A DNA stretch of 38,212 bases from Gemmatimonadales bacterium (GCA_019637315.1 JAHBVU010000011.1:71242-109453); one strand, 5' to 3'. Shown: positions 23,431-32,342, counted from the stretch's first letter. A program made the numbers and translations. Notes: a model not told the origin generated them from the letters alone.

Positions 23431-25014
23431 TCAGTTGCCCGCTGGACCGCTCCGCCCGCCGCGCTCGCGCACGACGCCGAAGCTGCCCAGGTTGTTGATT
23501 TCGAGGCTGGACGGCTTGCCTGACGGATCGAGCTGAAACGTGGCCAGCGAAGCCAGCGGCGCGAGCACGCCGGCGCTTTCCCAGTCGACGATCCGGAAGG
23601 TGTTGAATCGGAACGGCGTCAGCCGGGCCGAGAACCCGGGGCGATTGTCCCAGGCAAGACGCAGGGTCCCGGCCTCGAAGGTGACTCGAACGGGTCCGTT
23701 CAGCGAATCGGCGTAGGTGCCAGCGTATTCGGCCACCGGAAGAGACGGAGGTGCCCCCGTTGGCGCGGCCGCCTGCTCACCTTGCGCGTTCTGGGCGCGC
23801 GTCATCCGTGCCAATGCCATGCCGTTCCAGTCGCGCTCCGGGAGGCCGAGCGCGATGTCGAAGATGCGCTGAACCAGCGCCGTGTGCATGGCGTGGCCAT
23901 CGCGGTTGGTCAGCACGACGACGCCGATCCCCGCTTCGGGCAACACCGTCATCGCGGCCAGCATCCCGTCGATCGCTCCACCGTGGTCGATCGAGCGGTA
24001 GCCGCGATAGTACTCGAGGAACCAGCCCAGGCCGTAGCCGAGCGACGTGGTGCCGCTGTCGGACAGGACGACGGGCGTTCGGGCGGGGATGCTGACGGTG
24101 CGCATCTCTGCCATCGATGCTTCCGAGATCAGCCGCTTGCCTCGATAGACCCCGTTGCCCAGCTGCAAGCGGAGATACTGCGCCATGTCGCGGGCACTCG
24201 AGTAGTATCCGCCTGCTCCGCCGATGTTCTGGGTGTTCCGGTGCGGTATCGGAACCGGCGCGCCGTCGATCACCCGATGGGGTGTCACGATGTTGCTGCC
24301 GGGCGGAACCTGCACGATGCTCACCACGGTCGAACGCATCTCGAGTGGCTTGAAGAGACGCTGGTCGAGCAGATCCTCGAACGACAATCCTGCCGTGGCT
24401 GCTGCGGCTTCACCCGCCGCCATCAGCATCAGGTTGTTGTAGAGCATTCGGCTTCGGAAATCGAAGCTTTGTTTGAGGTAGCGGAACCGCTGCTTGATCA
24501 GCTGCGCTCGACTCAGCGGTGAGCCATACCAGGCGCCGGTGGAGTTCTCGACCCCGGTGCGGTGTGCCAGCAGGTCGCGAATCGTGGCGTACCGGCTCAC
24601 GAAAGGATCCTCGACCCGGAAGTCCGGCAGGTAAGTCCAGACCGGGGCATCGAACCGCATCTTGCCTTCATCGACCAGCATCGCGGTCGCGGCAGCGGTC
24701 ATCGATTTGCCGCTCGACCCGATCGAGAAGAGGGTTCGGTCGTCAACCGGATCGGTTTTGCCGACTTCCTTGACGCCGTATCCCTTGGCAAAGACGACAG
24801 AGTCACCCTGTACGATTGCGATGGACAGCCCGGGGATACTCCACTGCTGCCGGACCTGTTCGATGTGGCTGTCCAGGGCGCGAAGCTGTGCGGCGGTCAA
24901 CACTTTGGCCGGGCTGGCGGTGCTGCTTGTTCGCTGCGCCGTCGCGGGCGCCGCGATCAGCACACCGCATAGCATTGCTCCCAGACACGCTCCCGCTCGT
25001 GATCCTGTAGGCAT
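23431..25014 (-). CDS. Exported serine hydrolase, beta-lactamase class C / PBP4* family
   Basis: A 527-residue exported enzyme. ATG 25014 precedes a signal peptide (CLGAMLCGVLIAAPATAQ); a TTG 7 codons upstream is less likely. The catalytic SxxK is in SIGSSGKSMTAAA (Ser100, Lys103), the tyrosine motif in MLYNNLMLMAAGE, and the third box is HGGAIDGML (HxG). The C-terminal 150 residues form a separate lipocalin-like beta domain (VAEYAGTYADSLNGPVRVTF), common in the non-beta-lactamase members. Likely a peptidase or esterase acting on D-amino-acid peptides or esters in the periplasm; antibiotic hydrolysis is not implied. Confidence 0.92.
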   Translation of the reverse strand: MPTGSRAGACLGAMLCGVLIAAPATAQRTSSTASPAKVLTAAQLRALDSHIEQVRQQWSIPGLSIAIVQGDSVVFAKGYGVKEVGKTDPVDDRTLFSIGSSGKSMTAAATAMLVDEGKMRFDAPVWTYLPDFRVEDPFVSRYATIRDLLAHRTGVENSTGAWYGSPLSRAQLIKQRFRYLKQSFDFRSRMLYNNLMLMAAGEAAAATAGLSFEDLLDQRLFKPLEMRSTVVSIVQVPPGSNIVTPHRVIDGAPVPIPHRNTQNIGGAGGYYSSARDMAQYLRLQLGNGVYRGKRLISEASMAEMRTVSIPARTPVVLSDSGTTSLGYGLGWFLEYYRGYRSIDHGGAIDGMLAAMTVLPEAGIGVVVLTNRDGHAMHTALVQRIFDIALGLPERDWNGMALARMTRAQNAQGEQAAAPTGAPPSLPVAEYAGTYADSLNGPVRVTFEAGTLRLAWDNRPGFSARLTPFRFNTFRIVDWESAGVLAPLASLATFQLDPSGKPSSLEINNLGSFGVVRERGGRSGPAGN

Positions 25015-25139
25015 CTCGGCTCTCTGATTGTTCAAGGGTCTTGGCTCGACGGTGCCGTGAGGGGCACGCTGTCAGATAAAGATGGACCGGGGCAGATCAT
25101 CCGGCCAGAGGTGTGATCCTGGGTGACCCGCGTTCGGCG

Positions 25140-25574
25140 CTATCGGGAGGTGGACTGCTCGATCGCGCGCCGCAAACGATGCCCCCAGGCGTCGAGCTCT
25201 GCTCGCTCGGGGTGGTTGGGTGGTGCTGGATAGATCCGGAGCAGCTCGTCGCCGGCGATGCGGGGGTGCACGTGGAAGTGCAGGTGGGGCACTTCCTGAC
25301 CGGCGCCAGGACCCGCCGAATGCCAGACCGAGAGGCCGTCGTTCGGAAAAACGGCGCTCACCGCGCGTGCCATCCGGGCGACAGTGAGCATGATCGCGGC
25401 TGCAAGATCGTCACTGACCCCCCGGATGTCCGCGACATGGTCCCGCGGCACGACCAGCACGTGGCCAGGGTGGAACTGCCGGAGGTCGAGGAACGCGACC
25501 GTGTCGCGATCAGCGGCTATGAGGGTCGCCGCTTGCCGCCCCGCGACGATGTCACAGAACGCGCAGGGCGTCAT
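25140..25574 (-). CDS. HIT-family nucleotide hydrolase/transferase
   Basis: A 144-residue histidine-triad protein. The signature VPHLHFHVHPR carries the HxHxH triad near residues 107-111. The N-terminus begins CAFCDIVAGR, with a CxxC pair, followed by the HPGHVLVVPRDHVADI strand, typical of the family. Such proteins hydrolyse nucleoside-phosphoramidates or dinucleoside polyphosphates. Its ATG overlaps the DUF1801 stop at 25571-25574 (ATGA), so the two are co-translated on the minus strand. Confidence 0.94.
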   Translation of the reverse strand: MTPCAFCDIVAGRQAATLIAADRDTVAFLDLRQFHPGHVLVVPRDHVADIRGVSDDLAAAIMLTVARMARAVSAVFPNDGLSVWHSAGPGAGQEVPHLHFHVHPRIAGDELLRIYPAPPNHPERAELDAWGHRLRRAIEQSTSR

Positions 25575-25987
25575 CCGTACTGCCGCTTGATCTCAGCCAC
25601 CGAACCCGCGACGATCGCCTCCAGTACGGAGCTGTCGAGGTCCGACAGACGTTTGAAGTAGAGGCACGACTTGCCGATCCGGTGCTTGCCAAGCTTGGCC
25701 AGCAGCGCGCGTTGCGCCTCGCTCTCGGCGAACACATACACCACTAGTTCCTTGCCGCGGATGGCAAAGCCGGCGAGGCAGGCCTCGCCAGACCGACCGC
25801 TATCGTAAGTGTACCGGTACGAGCCGTAGCCGACGATACTCGGCCCCCACATCTTGGGCTTCTGTTTCGTGACGCGTTGGAGGATTGCCATCAGTGCGCG
25901 GCAATCCGCACGCTGCTCCTCGCTTCCTCTTGCTTCGAGATAGTCCTCGATGCTGGCCTCGGTTGGCTGGGTCTTGTTCGTCGCCAT
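25571..25987 (-). CDS. DUF1801 domain protein
   Basis: A 138-residue protein; ATG 25987 is chosen because the family sequence begins there (MATNKTQPTEASIEDYLEAR), while the upstream extension is low-complexity. Diagnostic segments: SEEQRADCRALMAILQRVT, KPKMWGPSIVGYGSYRYTYDSGRSGEACLAGFAIRGKELVVYV and CLYFKRLSDLDSSVLEAIV. DUF1801 proteins fold like the YdhG/iron-chaperone frataxin-type domain; biochemical function is unproven. Co-operonic with the HIT gene. Confidence 0.88.
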   Translation of the reverse strand: MATNKTQPTEASIEDYLEARGSEEQRADCRALMAILQRVTKQKPKMWGPSIVGYGSYRYTYDSGRSGEACLAGFAIRGKELVVYVFAESEAQRALLAKLGKHRIGKSCLYFKRLSDLDSSVLEAIVAGSVAEIKRQYG

Positions 25988-26220
25988 CGTGGGTGCGTAC
26001 CGGTGGTCCGGTCGCGAGCTGAGGTGGATCGGCTCGTTCCGATGAGCCGGTGGTCTGGTCGGGTTGGCACGGCTGGTCGGGACCATCGAACCTACCATCA
26101 CGGTCCTTGGCTCACCAGCCGGTTTGCAGTCGCCACGCGCTTCTCCGCCGCGGCGTCTCCGACTCGCCGTTTCCTCGCGGCGGGCTATCTTTGCGGACCC
26201 TTCCTCAACCTGGAGTTTCG

Positions 26221-26619
26221 ATGTCCGCCCTGAATGCCACTACCCTTGGCTGCTCGATCACCTGTAAGGATGTTGCCGCCTCGATTCGCTGGTACGAACA
26301 GGCCCTCGGGTTTACTGTGGCCTTTCCCTTCGAGAGCGACGGTAAGCTGGTCGGCGCGGTCATCGTGGCGGGTGATATTCGGATCGTCCTCAATCAGGAC
26401 GACGGCGCCCTCGGTTGGGATCGGATCAAGGGCCAGGGCTTTTACCTCCAGATCAACGTCAAGTCCCCAGCCGATGTCGACGCCGCGGCCGAACGGATCA
26501 AGACTGCTGGCGGCACCCTGATCGATGAGCCGGCCGACCGTCCCTGGGGTGCCCGGATGTTTCAGTTCCGCGATCCGGACGGCTTCAAGTTAGGGGTCTC
26601 GACGCCGCTGGGCGGCTGA
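26221..26619 (+). CDS. VOC-superfamily (glyoxalase/bleomycin-resistance-like) protein
   Basis: A 132-residue protein; ATG 26221 is the start of recognisable sequence, and the longer frame upstream is Arg/Ser-rich. Two beta-alpha-beta-beta-beta modules are visible: ITCKDVAASIRWYEQALGFTVAFPFES at the N-terminus and MFQFRDPDGFKLGVSTP at the C-terminus. FRDPDG is the strong VOC C-terminal motif. Metal-ligand positions typical of glyoxalase I are not obvious, so substrate and chemistry are unknown. Its 3' end overlaps the convergent LuxR-type gene by 35 nt. Confidence 0.9.
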   Translation: MSALNATTLGCSITCKDVAASIRWYEQALGFTVAFPFESDGKLVGAVIVAGDIRIVLNQDDGALGWDRIKGQGFYLQINVKSPADVDAAAERIKTAGGTLIDEPADRPWGARMFQFRDPDGFKLGVSTPLGG

Positions 26620-27181
26620 TCGAAGTTGAATCCGGAGCGGCGGTTGCTGGTGCAGGCGCTGCCGCCGCCTCGAGGGGCAGATCTCGCAGGAAGTACGCCG
26701 CCATCTCTGCTCGGCCGGAGAGGCCCGCCTTTCGATACGCTGCCGCGGCATGCTGTCGTACCGTCCGGTCGCTTCGTCCTGTGGCGGCGGCAATTTCTTT
26801 GTGGCTCCGGCCCCGCAGTAACTGGCCGATGACGTCGCGCTCTGCAGGGGTTAGTTGCCACGCCGCCAGCTGGAGACTGATGGCGTGCGCCATGCCTTCC
26901 AGCGCTGCCTCCGCGTTGGCCTTCCAGGCATCCCGCTCTGCCTGGCGCTGGCCGATCTCCCGCTCCAGCGTAACCGTCCGTCGCTCCGCTGCTCGCCATC
27001 TGAACCAGAGGTAGGAGGCCATCGCCAACGCGGCGATGATCAGTCCCAGCTCGTAGAGCAGGTGAAGCGAACGCCAGGTCGTTGGGGCGTCGAGAACGAC
27101 GTCCACCGCACCCCCCACCGCAATGGCGAGGAGCAGCCCGATCAGGGGTAATCGCAGTTTCGCCTCGGTCTCATCGGCCAC
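26585..27181 (-). CDS. Membrane-tethered LuxR-type HTH protein
   Basis: A 198-residue protein starting at GTG 27181 behind GGAGGG. Two transmembrane helices (about residues 10-28 and 40-58) are followed by a coiled coil (RRTVTLEREIGQRQAERDAW). The LuxR-type helix-turn-helix (about 108-165) reads LTPAERDVIGQLLRGRSHKEIAAATGRSDRTVRQHAAAAYRKAG. A low-complexity Ala/Pro tail ends the protein. There is no receiver or ligand-binding domain, so the DNA-binding domain appears to be held at the membrane, a rare layout. It is transcribed divergently from the DUF2231 gene. Confidence 0.85.
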   Translation of the reverse strand: MADETEAKLRLPLIGLLLAIAVGGAVDVVLDAPTTWRSLHLLYELGLIIAALAMASYLWFRWRAAERRTVTLEREIGQRQAERDAWKANAEAALEGMAHAISLQLAAWQLTPAERDVIGQLLRGRSHKEIAAATGRSDRTVRQHAAAAYRKAGLSGRAEMAAYFLRDLPLEAAAAPAPATAAPDSTSISRPAASRPLT

Positions 27182-27321
27182 GGTGCCCTCCGCCAGATGT
27201 CGGATACCTCCTAAATCTGGCTGGGAGGAGCCCCTCCGGCACCTGTCGGATTGCGCGCCGCCGCTCGGCTGTCCAACGTGATCACGTCAGGCCGCTGGTT
27301 CGACCATCACACGGAGGCACC

Positions 27322-27828
27322 ATGGTTCCCGATCCGCTCCACCCGGCCGTAGTTCATTTTCCGATCGTATTTGCGGTCCTGCTACCGATCGTCGCGGGCA
27401 TTGCACTGTGGGCCATTCGCCGGGGGACGGGAGCTCGGCGGGCCTGGGCGGCACCCGTCGCCTTGGCAGCAGCGCTGTCGCTGTCCGCCTGGGCAGCAAC
27501 CGAAACTGGTGAGGACCAGGAGGAGCGCGTCGAAACGGTCGTGGCGGAGGCTCCGCTCGAAACCCACGAGGCGGCGGCCGATCGCTTCCTGGTCGGATCG
27601 CTGGGTGTTCTCACGATCATGGTCGTCGGCCTGGCCGGAGGGCGGGTCGGTTCTATCGCTCGAGGTCTGGGGTTGGTGGCGACCTTGGCCCTGACCGTTG
27701 CGGGATATCAGGTCGGGCACTCCGGGGGTGAGCTGGTCTATCGTCATGGCGCCGCCTCGGCCTACACGGTGCCGGATTCGAACGCGCCCAGGTTTGCCCC
27801 CGAGAGAGAACGGCACCGCGATCGATGA
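27322..27828 (+). CDS. DUF2231 membrane protein
   Basis: A 168-residue protein; ATG 27322 has GGAGG 4 nt upstream (27313-27317), and an upstream in-frame region is not protein-like. The N-terminus MVPDPLHPAVVHFPIVFAVL is the DUF2231 signature (HP.VVHFP). Four transmembrane helices are seen (about 9-31, 43-60, 93-110, 113-135). The loop after helix 2 is acidic (ETGEDQEERVETV) and carries ETHEAAADRF. The family often sits near respiratory or redox genes; its function is unknown. Confidence 0.92.
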   Translation: MVPDPLHPAVVHFPIVFAVLLPIVAGIALWAIRRGTGARRAWAAPVALAAALSLSAWAATETGEDQEERVETVVAEAPLETHEAAADRFLVGSLGVLTIMVVGLAGGRVGSIARGLGLVATLALTVAGYQVGHSGGELVYRHGAASAYTVPDSNAPRFAPERERHRDR

Positions 27829-27858
27829 GGGTTGGGAACGATCGATTGGCGAAGGCGG

Positions 27859-28464
27859 CTAGCGGTCGTGTATCCCTTTGCCGGCGAGAATAGCGGGCAC
27901 GGCTTTCTTGATTCGGGTCAGCCGGGTCGCGGCCTGCTTGGCGCTGGCAAAGTGAAGCACGTAGGCCCGGCGCCGTCCGGGGGTCAGCGCCTCGAATGCT
28001 TTGGCCAGCTTGCGGTTATCCGCCAGGATTCGGTCGAGCTCGACCGGCAGATCGAGAGTCTGTTTTGCCGGGAACGCGACCGTCTCGCCGCGCTGTTCCA
28101 CCCCGATGGCCTGTTTCACGTAGGAGGCAATGACCGACTGCTTGATCGACGCTTCGCCGGTAAACTCGAGCCGCATCGCCGACTGGGTATTCTCGCCCTG
28201 GCTCCGAAGCAAGCCATGGGTGTCCTCGAGGAGCGCGCCCTTGAAGAACATCAGTGCACAGTGCGCCTTGAACGGCTGAATGATGGCGATGTTCTTTCCT
28301 CCGAACGTGTAGCACGGTTTGCCCCACTTCAGCTCTTCGTTCAAACCCGTGCCAAGGAGGATGGCCCGCAGTCTTCTGATTTCTCCCTGCCAGGACGATG
28401 CCCGGCTGACGAAGGCGTCGACCCTCTCACTTGGTACGGGCATCATTGTCTCCAGCTGACTCAT
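27859..28464 (-). CDS. DUF1801/YdeI-family protein
   Basis: A 201-residue protein of the YdeI/OmdA type. The N-terminal half has the DUF1801-like block LKWGKPCYTFGGKNIAIIQPFKAHCALMFFKGALL. The C-terminal half has the YdeI helix region LPVELDRILADNRKLAKAFEALTPGRRRAYVLHFASAKQAATRLTRIKK. YdeI homologues have been linked to peptide resistance and outer-membrane protein interaction, but mechanism is uncertain. It is the second DUF1801-related gene in 3 kb. It lies 6 nt downstream of the cupin gene on the same strand and is likely co-transcribed with it. Confidence 0.9.
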   Translation of the reverse strand: MSQLETMMPVPSERVDAFVSRASSWQGEIRRLRAILLGTGLNEELKWGKPCYTFGGKNIAIIQPFKAHCALMFFKGALLEDTHGLLRSQGENTQSAMRLEFTGEASIKQSVIASYVKQAIGVEQRGETVAFPAKQTLDLPVELDRILADNRKLAKAFEALTPGRRRAYVLHFASAKQAATRLTRIKKAVPAILAGKGIHDR

Positions 28465-28470
28465 GGGTAT

Positions 28471-29031
28471 TCAGGCTGGTCGGCGGTTCACCGGCGGCGG
28501 GGCGTCGGCAAACTTTCGATATTTTCCAAGCGCGTAGCCGAGCAGCACCAGGCCAGGGAACAGCAGGCGTTGCACCAGGGCCGGTATCTCGTCCATCGAG
28601 AACTCGCTCCGATACCGCGAAATCAGGAATGCGGCATCGAACGGGTCGGGTCGAGTGCTGCCTGATGCTCTCTGGGCGTTGAACAGCGCGCCGAGGAAGA
28701 ACTCGATGTTGTCCGGGGGGCGAATGTACCCGGTGCACCGCAACTCGTCCGGTCCCGCATTCCAGAATCGGTGTGATTCGCCGGCGCGAAAGACGACGGC
28801 TTCGCCTGGCCCGGCAAACCGCGCCTCCTCGCCCTTGCGCTGGTAGCCGACGCGTCCGCTGTCCACGGTGAAGGCTTCTTCCTGGAGCAGGTGCGTATGC
28901 ATGGGCGGGCCGATGCCGGGCTGAACGGCGCTCTTGACCTCGAGCGCCTCGCCCTCCGGCGTCGCGACCCGGCGCAGAAAGGTGATTCTTTCGCCGAGTC
29001 CGTTGTCGATCGTATGCGGATAGGAGAACAT
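28471..29031 (-). CDS. Cupin-domain protein with C-terminal hydrophobic segment
   Basis: A 186-residue protein; ATG 29031 has GGAG at 6 nt and is preferred over an in-frame GTG 24 nt upstream. The cupin beta-barrel (about residues 35-105) carries PPMHTHLLQEEAFTVDSGRVGY (motif 1, with His ligands and Glu) and PGEAVVFRAGESHRFWNAG (motif 2, with His), so it can bind a metal. The C-terminus has a hydrophobic stretch (RLLFPGLVLLGYALGKYRKF), possibly a membrane anchor. Substrate and reaction are unknown. Confidence 0.88.
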   Translation of the reverse strand: MFSYPHTIDNGLGERITFLRRVATPEGEALEVKSAVQPGIGPPMHTHLLQEEAFTVDSGRVGYQRKGEEARFAGPGEAVVFRAGESHRFWNAGPDELRCTGYIRPPDNIEFFLGALFNAQRASGSTRPDPFDAAFLISRYRSEFSMDEIPALVQRLLFPGLVLLGYALGKYRKFADAPPPVNRRPA

Positions 29032-29192
29032 GATGGCTCCAGAAGGGGTCGTCACGCGTCCCGCGAGTCGGCGAAATCTACACGTCCCCTGCTGGCGTCA
29101 GCTGCGCTTTCCTCGCAACCCCTTCCGGACTACCAGCTTGAGTCCCGACCACACCGCTGACGCCGCACAGACTTTGATGTCGAATCTGCCGA

Positions 29193-31916
29193 TCAGCCCT
29201 CGGCTCGCATCGCCTCGCTCGCCTCGATGGCCAGCACGCGTCGGGTCGGGACCAGACAGGCAATCAATCCTACGATGAGCACAATGATGCCAGCCAGGCC
29301 GATTGCCGACAAGAGTGACCCTGCGGCTGAGGCCGTCCCGTCGGCGCCACCCCGGAGCTCGAAGACGAACCGCGCAGCAAACGGCAGGCCGATCAACGCT
29401 CCGGCGCCGATCTGCACCAGGGAGCGGCGCAGAATCGTCCTGACCAGCGCACCGGCCGATGATCCCAGAGCCGAGCGAATGCCGATCTCGCGCGTGCGCT
29501 CGGACACCGCGAGGGAGAGCATCGCGTAGAGCCCCGACGCGGCGAGTGTCACCAGTACACCGACCAGTACCAGGAGCCCGCCTGCGACAGCCATGACGAG
29601 GTACCAGTCGCTCTGGCGCAGCTCACTCAGCACGACGGGCGCTCCCATTGCCAGGGTCGGGTCGACCGATGCTACCAGCGCAGGAAGCGCGGGCACCAGC
29701 CGATCCGGCGTCGGCCCGGCATGAATCGCAAGATGCATTGGATTGAGCAGCCCTGGTGCGGTTGGTACGTAAACGGCGGCTCCCTTCTCGGGGTTGATCA
29801 TGTTGATGCCGAGGTGTGGAACCACCCCGACAATCTCGTGCCATACGGGCTGGCCATCGTCGGAGCTCACGAAACTGATCTGTCGACCCAGGGGGTCTTC
29901 GCTCCCGAACTCGCGCGCCGCGAAGGCCGTGTTGACGATCACGACCGGTCGCGCGTCCGCGATGTCACTCACCGTGAAGTCTCGACCCGCGACGACTGAT
30001 TGCCCCAGCGCCGCGAGAAAGCCGATGTCGACCCGTGCAGTGCTGACCCAGCGCGGCCGTGCATCGGCAGACTGGTCTCGCCCTTCGATTCGGTATGGGC
30101 GGGCCCGCTGGTCCATCCGAGGCAGCGCATCGGCGACTGCCACACCGATGACCCCGGGTTGCCGTTCGAGTGCCGCGACCAGCTCGCGCTGGACGGTTGC
30201 AAGGCGATCGGCGAAGAGTTGCTGCGCCGGTCCTCCGCCTGCCAGCTGCCCATCGTCGGGCAGGCGGAGCTCGACGGCGAGGTACTCCGCGGCTGGAATG
30301 CCTGCCGCGCGATCGTCCTGTTTCAGGTCGGTTGCGCGGTCGGCCATGGCCAGCGCCAGTCCGACGACCGCGACCGAGACCGCAATGTCTCCGACGACCA
30401 GGGCGGAGGTAAGCCCCCCGAACCGCGAAGGTGACTGATCAGCCCCCCGCTCGCGCGCCGCGCGGCCCGTGATCCGAAGAGCCGGTACGACTCCGGCAAC
30501 CGTGGCGCAGGCTGCCGCGAGGGCCACGGCCTGCAACATGGCTTTGCCCGTGACGTTGAGTGACAGCCAGTAGGGCAGGGCCGTTGCTCCGGCGAGCGCC
30601 GCAAGGTTCAGATGCCGGATGATCCAGTCGATCGTGAGGACACCTGCCCCTGCCGCGATGACCGCCAGCACCAGGGTCTCGACGAAGACCTGGCTCACGA
30701 TCCTTGCCTGGCTGGCCCCGAGCGCGGTGCGGATGGCCATCTCTTTGAAGCGGGTAACCGTGCGGGCAAAGATGAGCATGGCGACGTTGCCGCATGCGAC
30801 CAGCAGGAGCGCCAGGCTGAGCGCCTGCACCAGCCAGTACTCCGGCATGCTGTCGAGTCCGTTGCGCGGGAGGCCCATGTAGAGCAGGCCGAACGGCACA
30901 ACTTCAGGTCGCAGCTGACGCCGTCCCTCGACTGGATCAGTGAGCGGCGGTGGCCCGATGGCCGCCAGCTCCGCTTGCGCCTGTTCGGCCGAGATGCCGT
31001 CGGCGAGGCGGCCGACGAGTTGCACCCGGGCGCTCCGGGCTGCCGGGCTACCGTTTGCCGCGGTCATCGGTAGCCAGATCTGCTCGTCGTTCGGAAATCG
31101 GAAGCCTTCCTGCATGACACCGACAACGGTGCGCACGGTGCCGCCGACTCGAACTGGCCGACCCACGACGCCAGGATCCCCGCCGAATCGTGATTGCCAG
31201 AGGTGATAGCCCAGCACGGCCACGGCCGGTGCGCCGTACTCGTCGTCGGCCGTGGTGAGGGTCCGACCGAGGTGTGGCGCGGCGCGAAGCACCGCAAAAC
31301 CTCCTCCCGTCAGCTCAGCACCAGCCACCGGGGCGGCTCGGCCATCGTCGGACCCCACGCTGTACGAGGAGGTCCGGAACGCGGCCAGCGTGCTGAAGCT
31401 CCTGAGCTCGCGGGTGTAGAAGGCGAACTCCTCATAGAGCGTCGAGTGGACCCTCGATGCGACCGGATCCCAGGTTCGGATGGCGCGGATTCGGTGGGCC
31501 GGGTCTCCCGGAAGCGGCGCCTCGAGCGCATTGGCGACATGGCTCGGCGCGATGCCGATGGGAATGCCCACCGCCAGGGCAAAGATCGCCGCGAGGCTGA
31601 GCATCGGATGGCGAGCAACCATCCGAGCGCCGAGCTTGATGTCGAGCCAGGAGAAACGGGCTTCGTCGAGGAGTCGAAGGCCGCGTGACGCTCGTGCCTC
31701 TTCTCGGTGCGAGTCCTGGTGCCCGAACTCGACCCGCGCTTGCCGTGCGGCGGCGGTGGGGTTGAGCCCCTGACGTTGCAGGTGCTCGGTGCGCATCGCG
31801 ATGTGATGCTGAAATTCTTCGCGCATCTCGGCTTCGACCTCGTTTCGGCGCAGCCAGCCGCGCACGAGCGAGCGAATCCGAGCTGTCAGGCCCGCGATGC
31901 TGGGGCGACCCGTCAC
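29193..31916 (-). CDS. ADOP-family (MacB-like) duplicated ABC permease
   Basis: A 907-residue permease of the acidobacterial duplicated orphan permease type. GTG 31916 is chosen because an AGGAGG lies 6 nt upstream. An N-terminal helical region (about 1-90, EMREEFQHHIAMRTEHL) precedes the first membrane helix and a MacB-type periplasmic domain. Three FtsX-like helices follow near residue 400, then a second periplasmic domain, and three helices in the C-terminal 130 residues. The cytoplasmic loops SERTREIGIRSALGSSAGAL and VTRFKEMAIRTALGASQARI match the coupling-helix consensus. No ATPase gene is adjacent, as is usual for this class. It follows the padR gene by an overlapping-range junction. 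Confidence 0.94.
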   Translation of the reverse strand: MTGRPSIAGLTARIRSLVRGWLRRNEVEAEMREEFQHHIAMRTEHLQRQGLNPTAAARQARVEFGHQDSHREEARASRGLRLLDEARFSWLDIKLGARMVARHPMLSLAAIFALAVGIPIGIAPSHVANALEAPLPGDPAHRIRAIRTWDPVASRVHSTLYEEFAFYTRELRSFSTLAAFRTSSYSVGSDDGRAAPVAGAELTGGGFAVLRAAPHLGRTLTTADDEYGAPAVAVLGYHLWQSRFGGDPGVVGRPVRVGGTVRTVVGVMQEGFRFPNDEQIWLPMTAANGSPAARSARVQLVGRLADGISAEQAQAELAAIGPPPLTDPVEGRRQLRPEVVPFGLLYMGLPRNGLDSMPEYWLVQALSLALLLVACGNVAMLIFARTVTRFKEMAIRTALGASQARIVSQVFVETLVLAVIAAGAGVLTIDWIIRHLNLAALAGATALPYWLSLNVTGKAMLQAVALAAACATVAGVVPALRITGRAARERGADQSPSRFGGLTSALVVGDIAVSVAVVGLALAMADRATDLKQDDRAAGIPAAEYLAVELRLPDDGQLAGGGPAQQLFADRLATVQRELVAALERQPGVIGVAVADALPRMDQRARPYRIEGRDQSADARPRWVSTARVDIGFLAALGQSVVAGRDFTVSDIADARPVVIVNTAFAAREFGSEDPLGRQISFVSSDDGQPVWHEIVGVVPHLGINMINPEKGAAVYVPTAPGLLNPMHLAIHAGPTPDRLVPALPALVASVDPTLAMGAPVVLSELRQSDWYLVMAVAGGLLVLVGVLVTLAASGLYAMLSLAVSERTREIGIRSALGSSAGALVRTILRRSLVQIGAGALIGLPFAARFVFELRGGADGTASAAGSLLSAIGLAGIIVLIVGLIACLVPTRRVLAIEASEAMRAEG

Positions 31917-31917
31917 C

Positions 31918-32259
31918 TCACACCTCCTGCGGTGTGGCAGCAAGCGACAAGGCAATCGCGTCGGCCAGCCGGCCCCAGCTTGCCTTCTCCGCTTCGAACT
32001 GCCGGCGACCGAGTGGGGTCAGCCGGTAGTACTTGGCGCGGCGGTTGTTCTCCGAGGTGCCCCACGTACTCGCGAGCAGGCCCTGATGCTCCAGGCGGTA
32101 GAGCGCCGGGTACAGAGCGCCCTGCTGCACCAGAATCGCTCCCCTGGAGATGGCCTCGATCCGGAGCAGCACGCCGTAACCGTGCACCTCGCCGAGCGAG
32201 ACCGCTTTGAGGATGACGAGATCGAGATTGCCGGGAAGCAGGTCGGCTTGGCGGGTCAT
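31918..32259 (-). CDS. PadR-family transcriptional regulator
   Basis: A 113-residue winged-helix repressor of the PadR type. DLVILKAVSLGEVHGYGVLLRI, the GALYPALYRLEHQGLLAS recognition-helix region and KYYRLTPLGRRQFEAEKASW wing are all present. It is 2 nt upstream of the ADOP permease on the same strand, a frequent pairing, so it very likely represses its own operon. AGGAGA lies 6 nt before ATG 32259 and is at the same time part of the upstream dyad. Confidence 0.96.
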   Translation of the reverse strand: MTRQADLLPGNLDLVILKAVSLGEVHGYGVLLRIEAISRGAILVQQGALYPALYRLEHQGLLASTWGTSENNRRAKYYRLTPLGRRQFEAEKASWGRLADAIALSLAATPQEV

Positions 32260-32263
32260 GCCG

Positions 32264-32319
32264 TTCTCCTAAGTTGCATAGGAGAACAATGACAGCCTTC
32301 TCCTATCCCGTCAAGGAGA
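32264..32319. promoter_or_regulatory. Tandem dyads in the padR-permease promoter
   Basis: Two copies of TCTCCT-N9-AGGAGA: 32265-32285, where symmetry extends to TTCTCCTA/TAGGAGAA, and 32299-32319. Centres are 34 bp apart. A minus-strand TTGACG (32314-32309) with 17-nt spacer and CATTGT could be the promoter, with both dyads overlapping or flanking it. The nearer dyad also contains the padR ribosome-binding site, so an RNA hairpin is an alternative reading. The pattern is not the usual PadR ATGT-N8-ACAT. Confidence 0.65.
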
Positions 32320-32342
32320 GCAGGCCAGGGCCAGGGCCGGGG

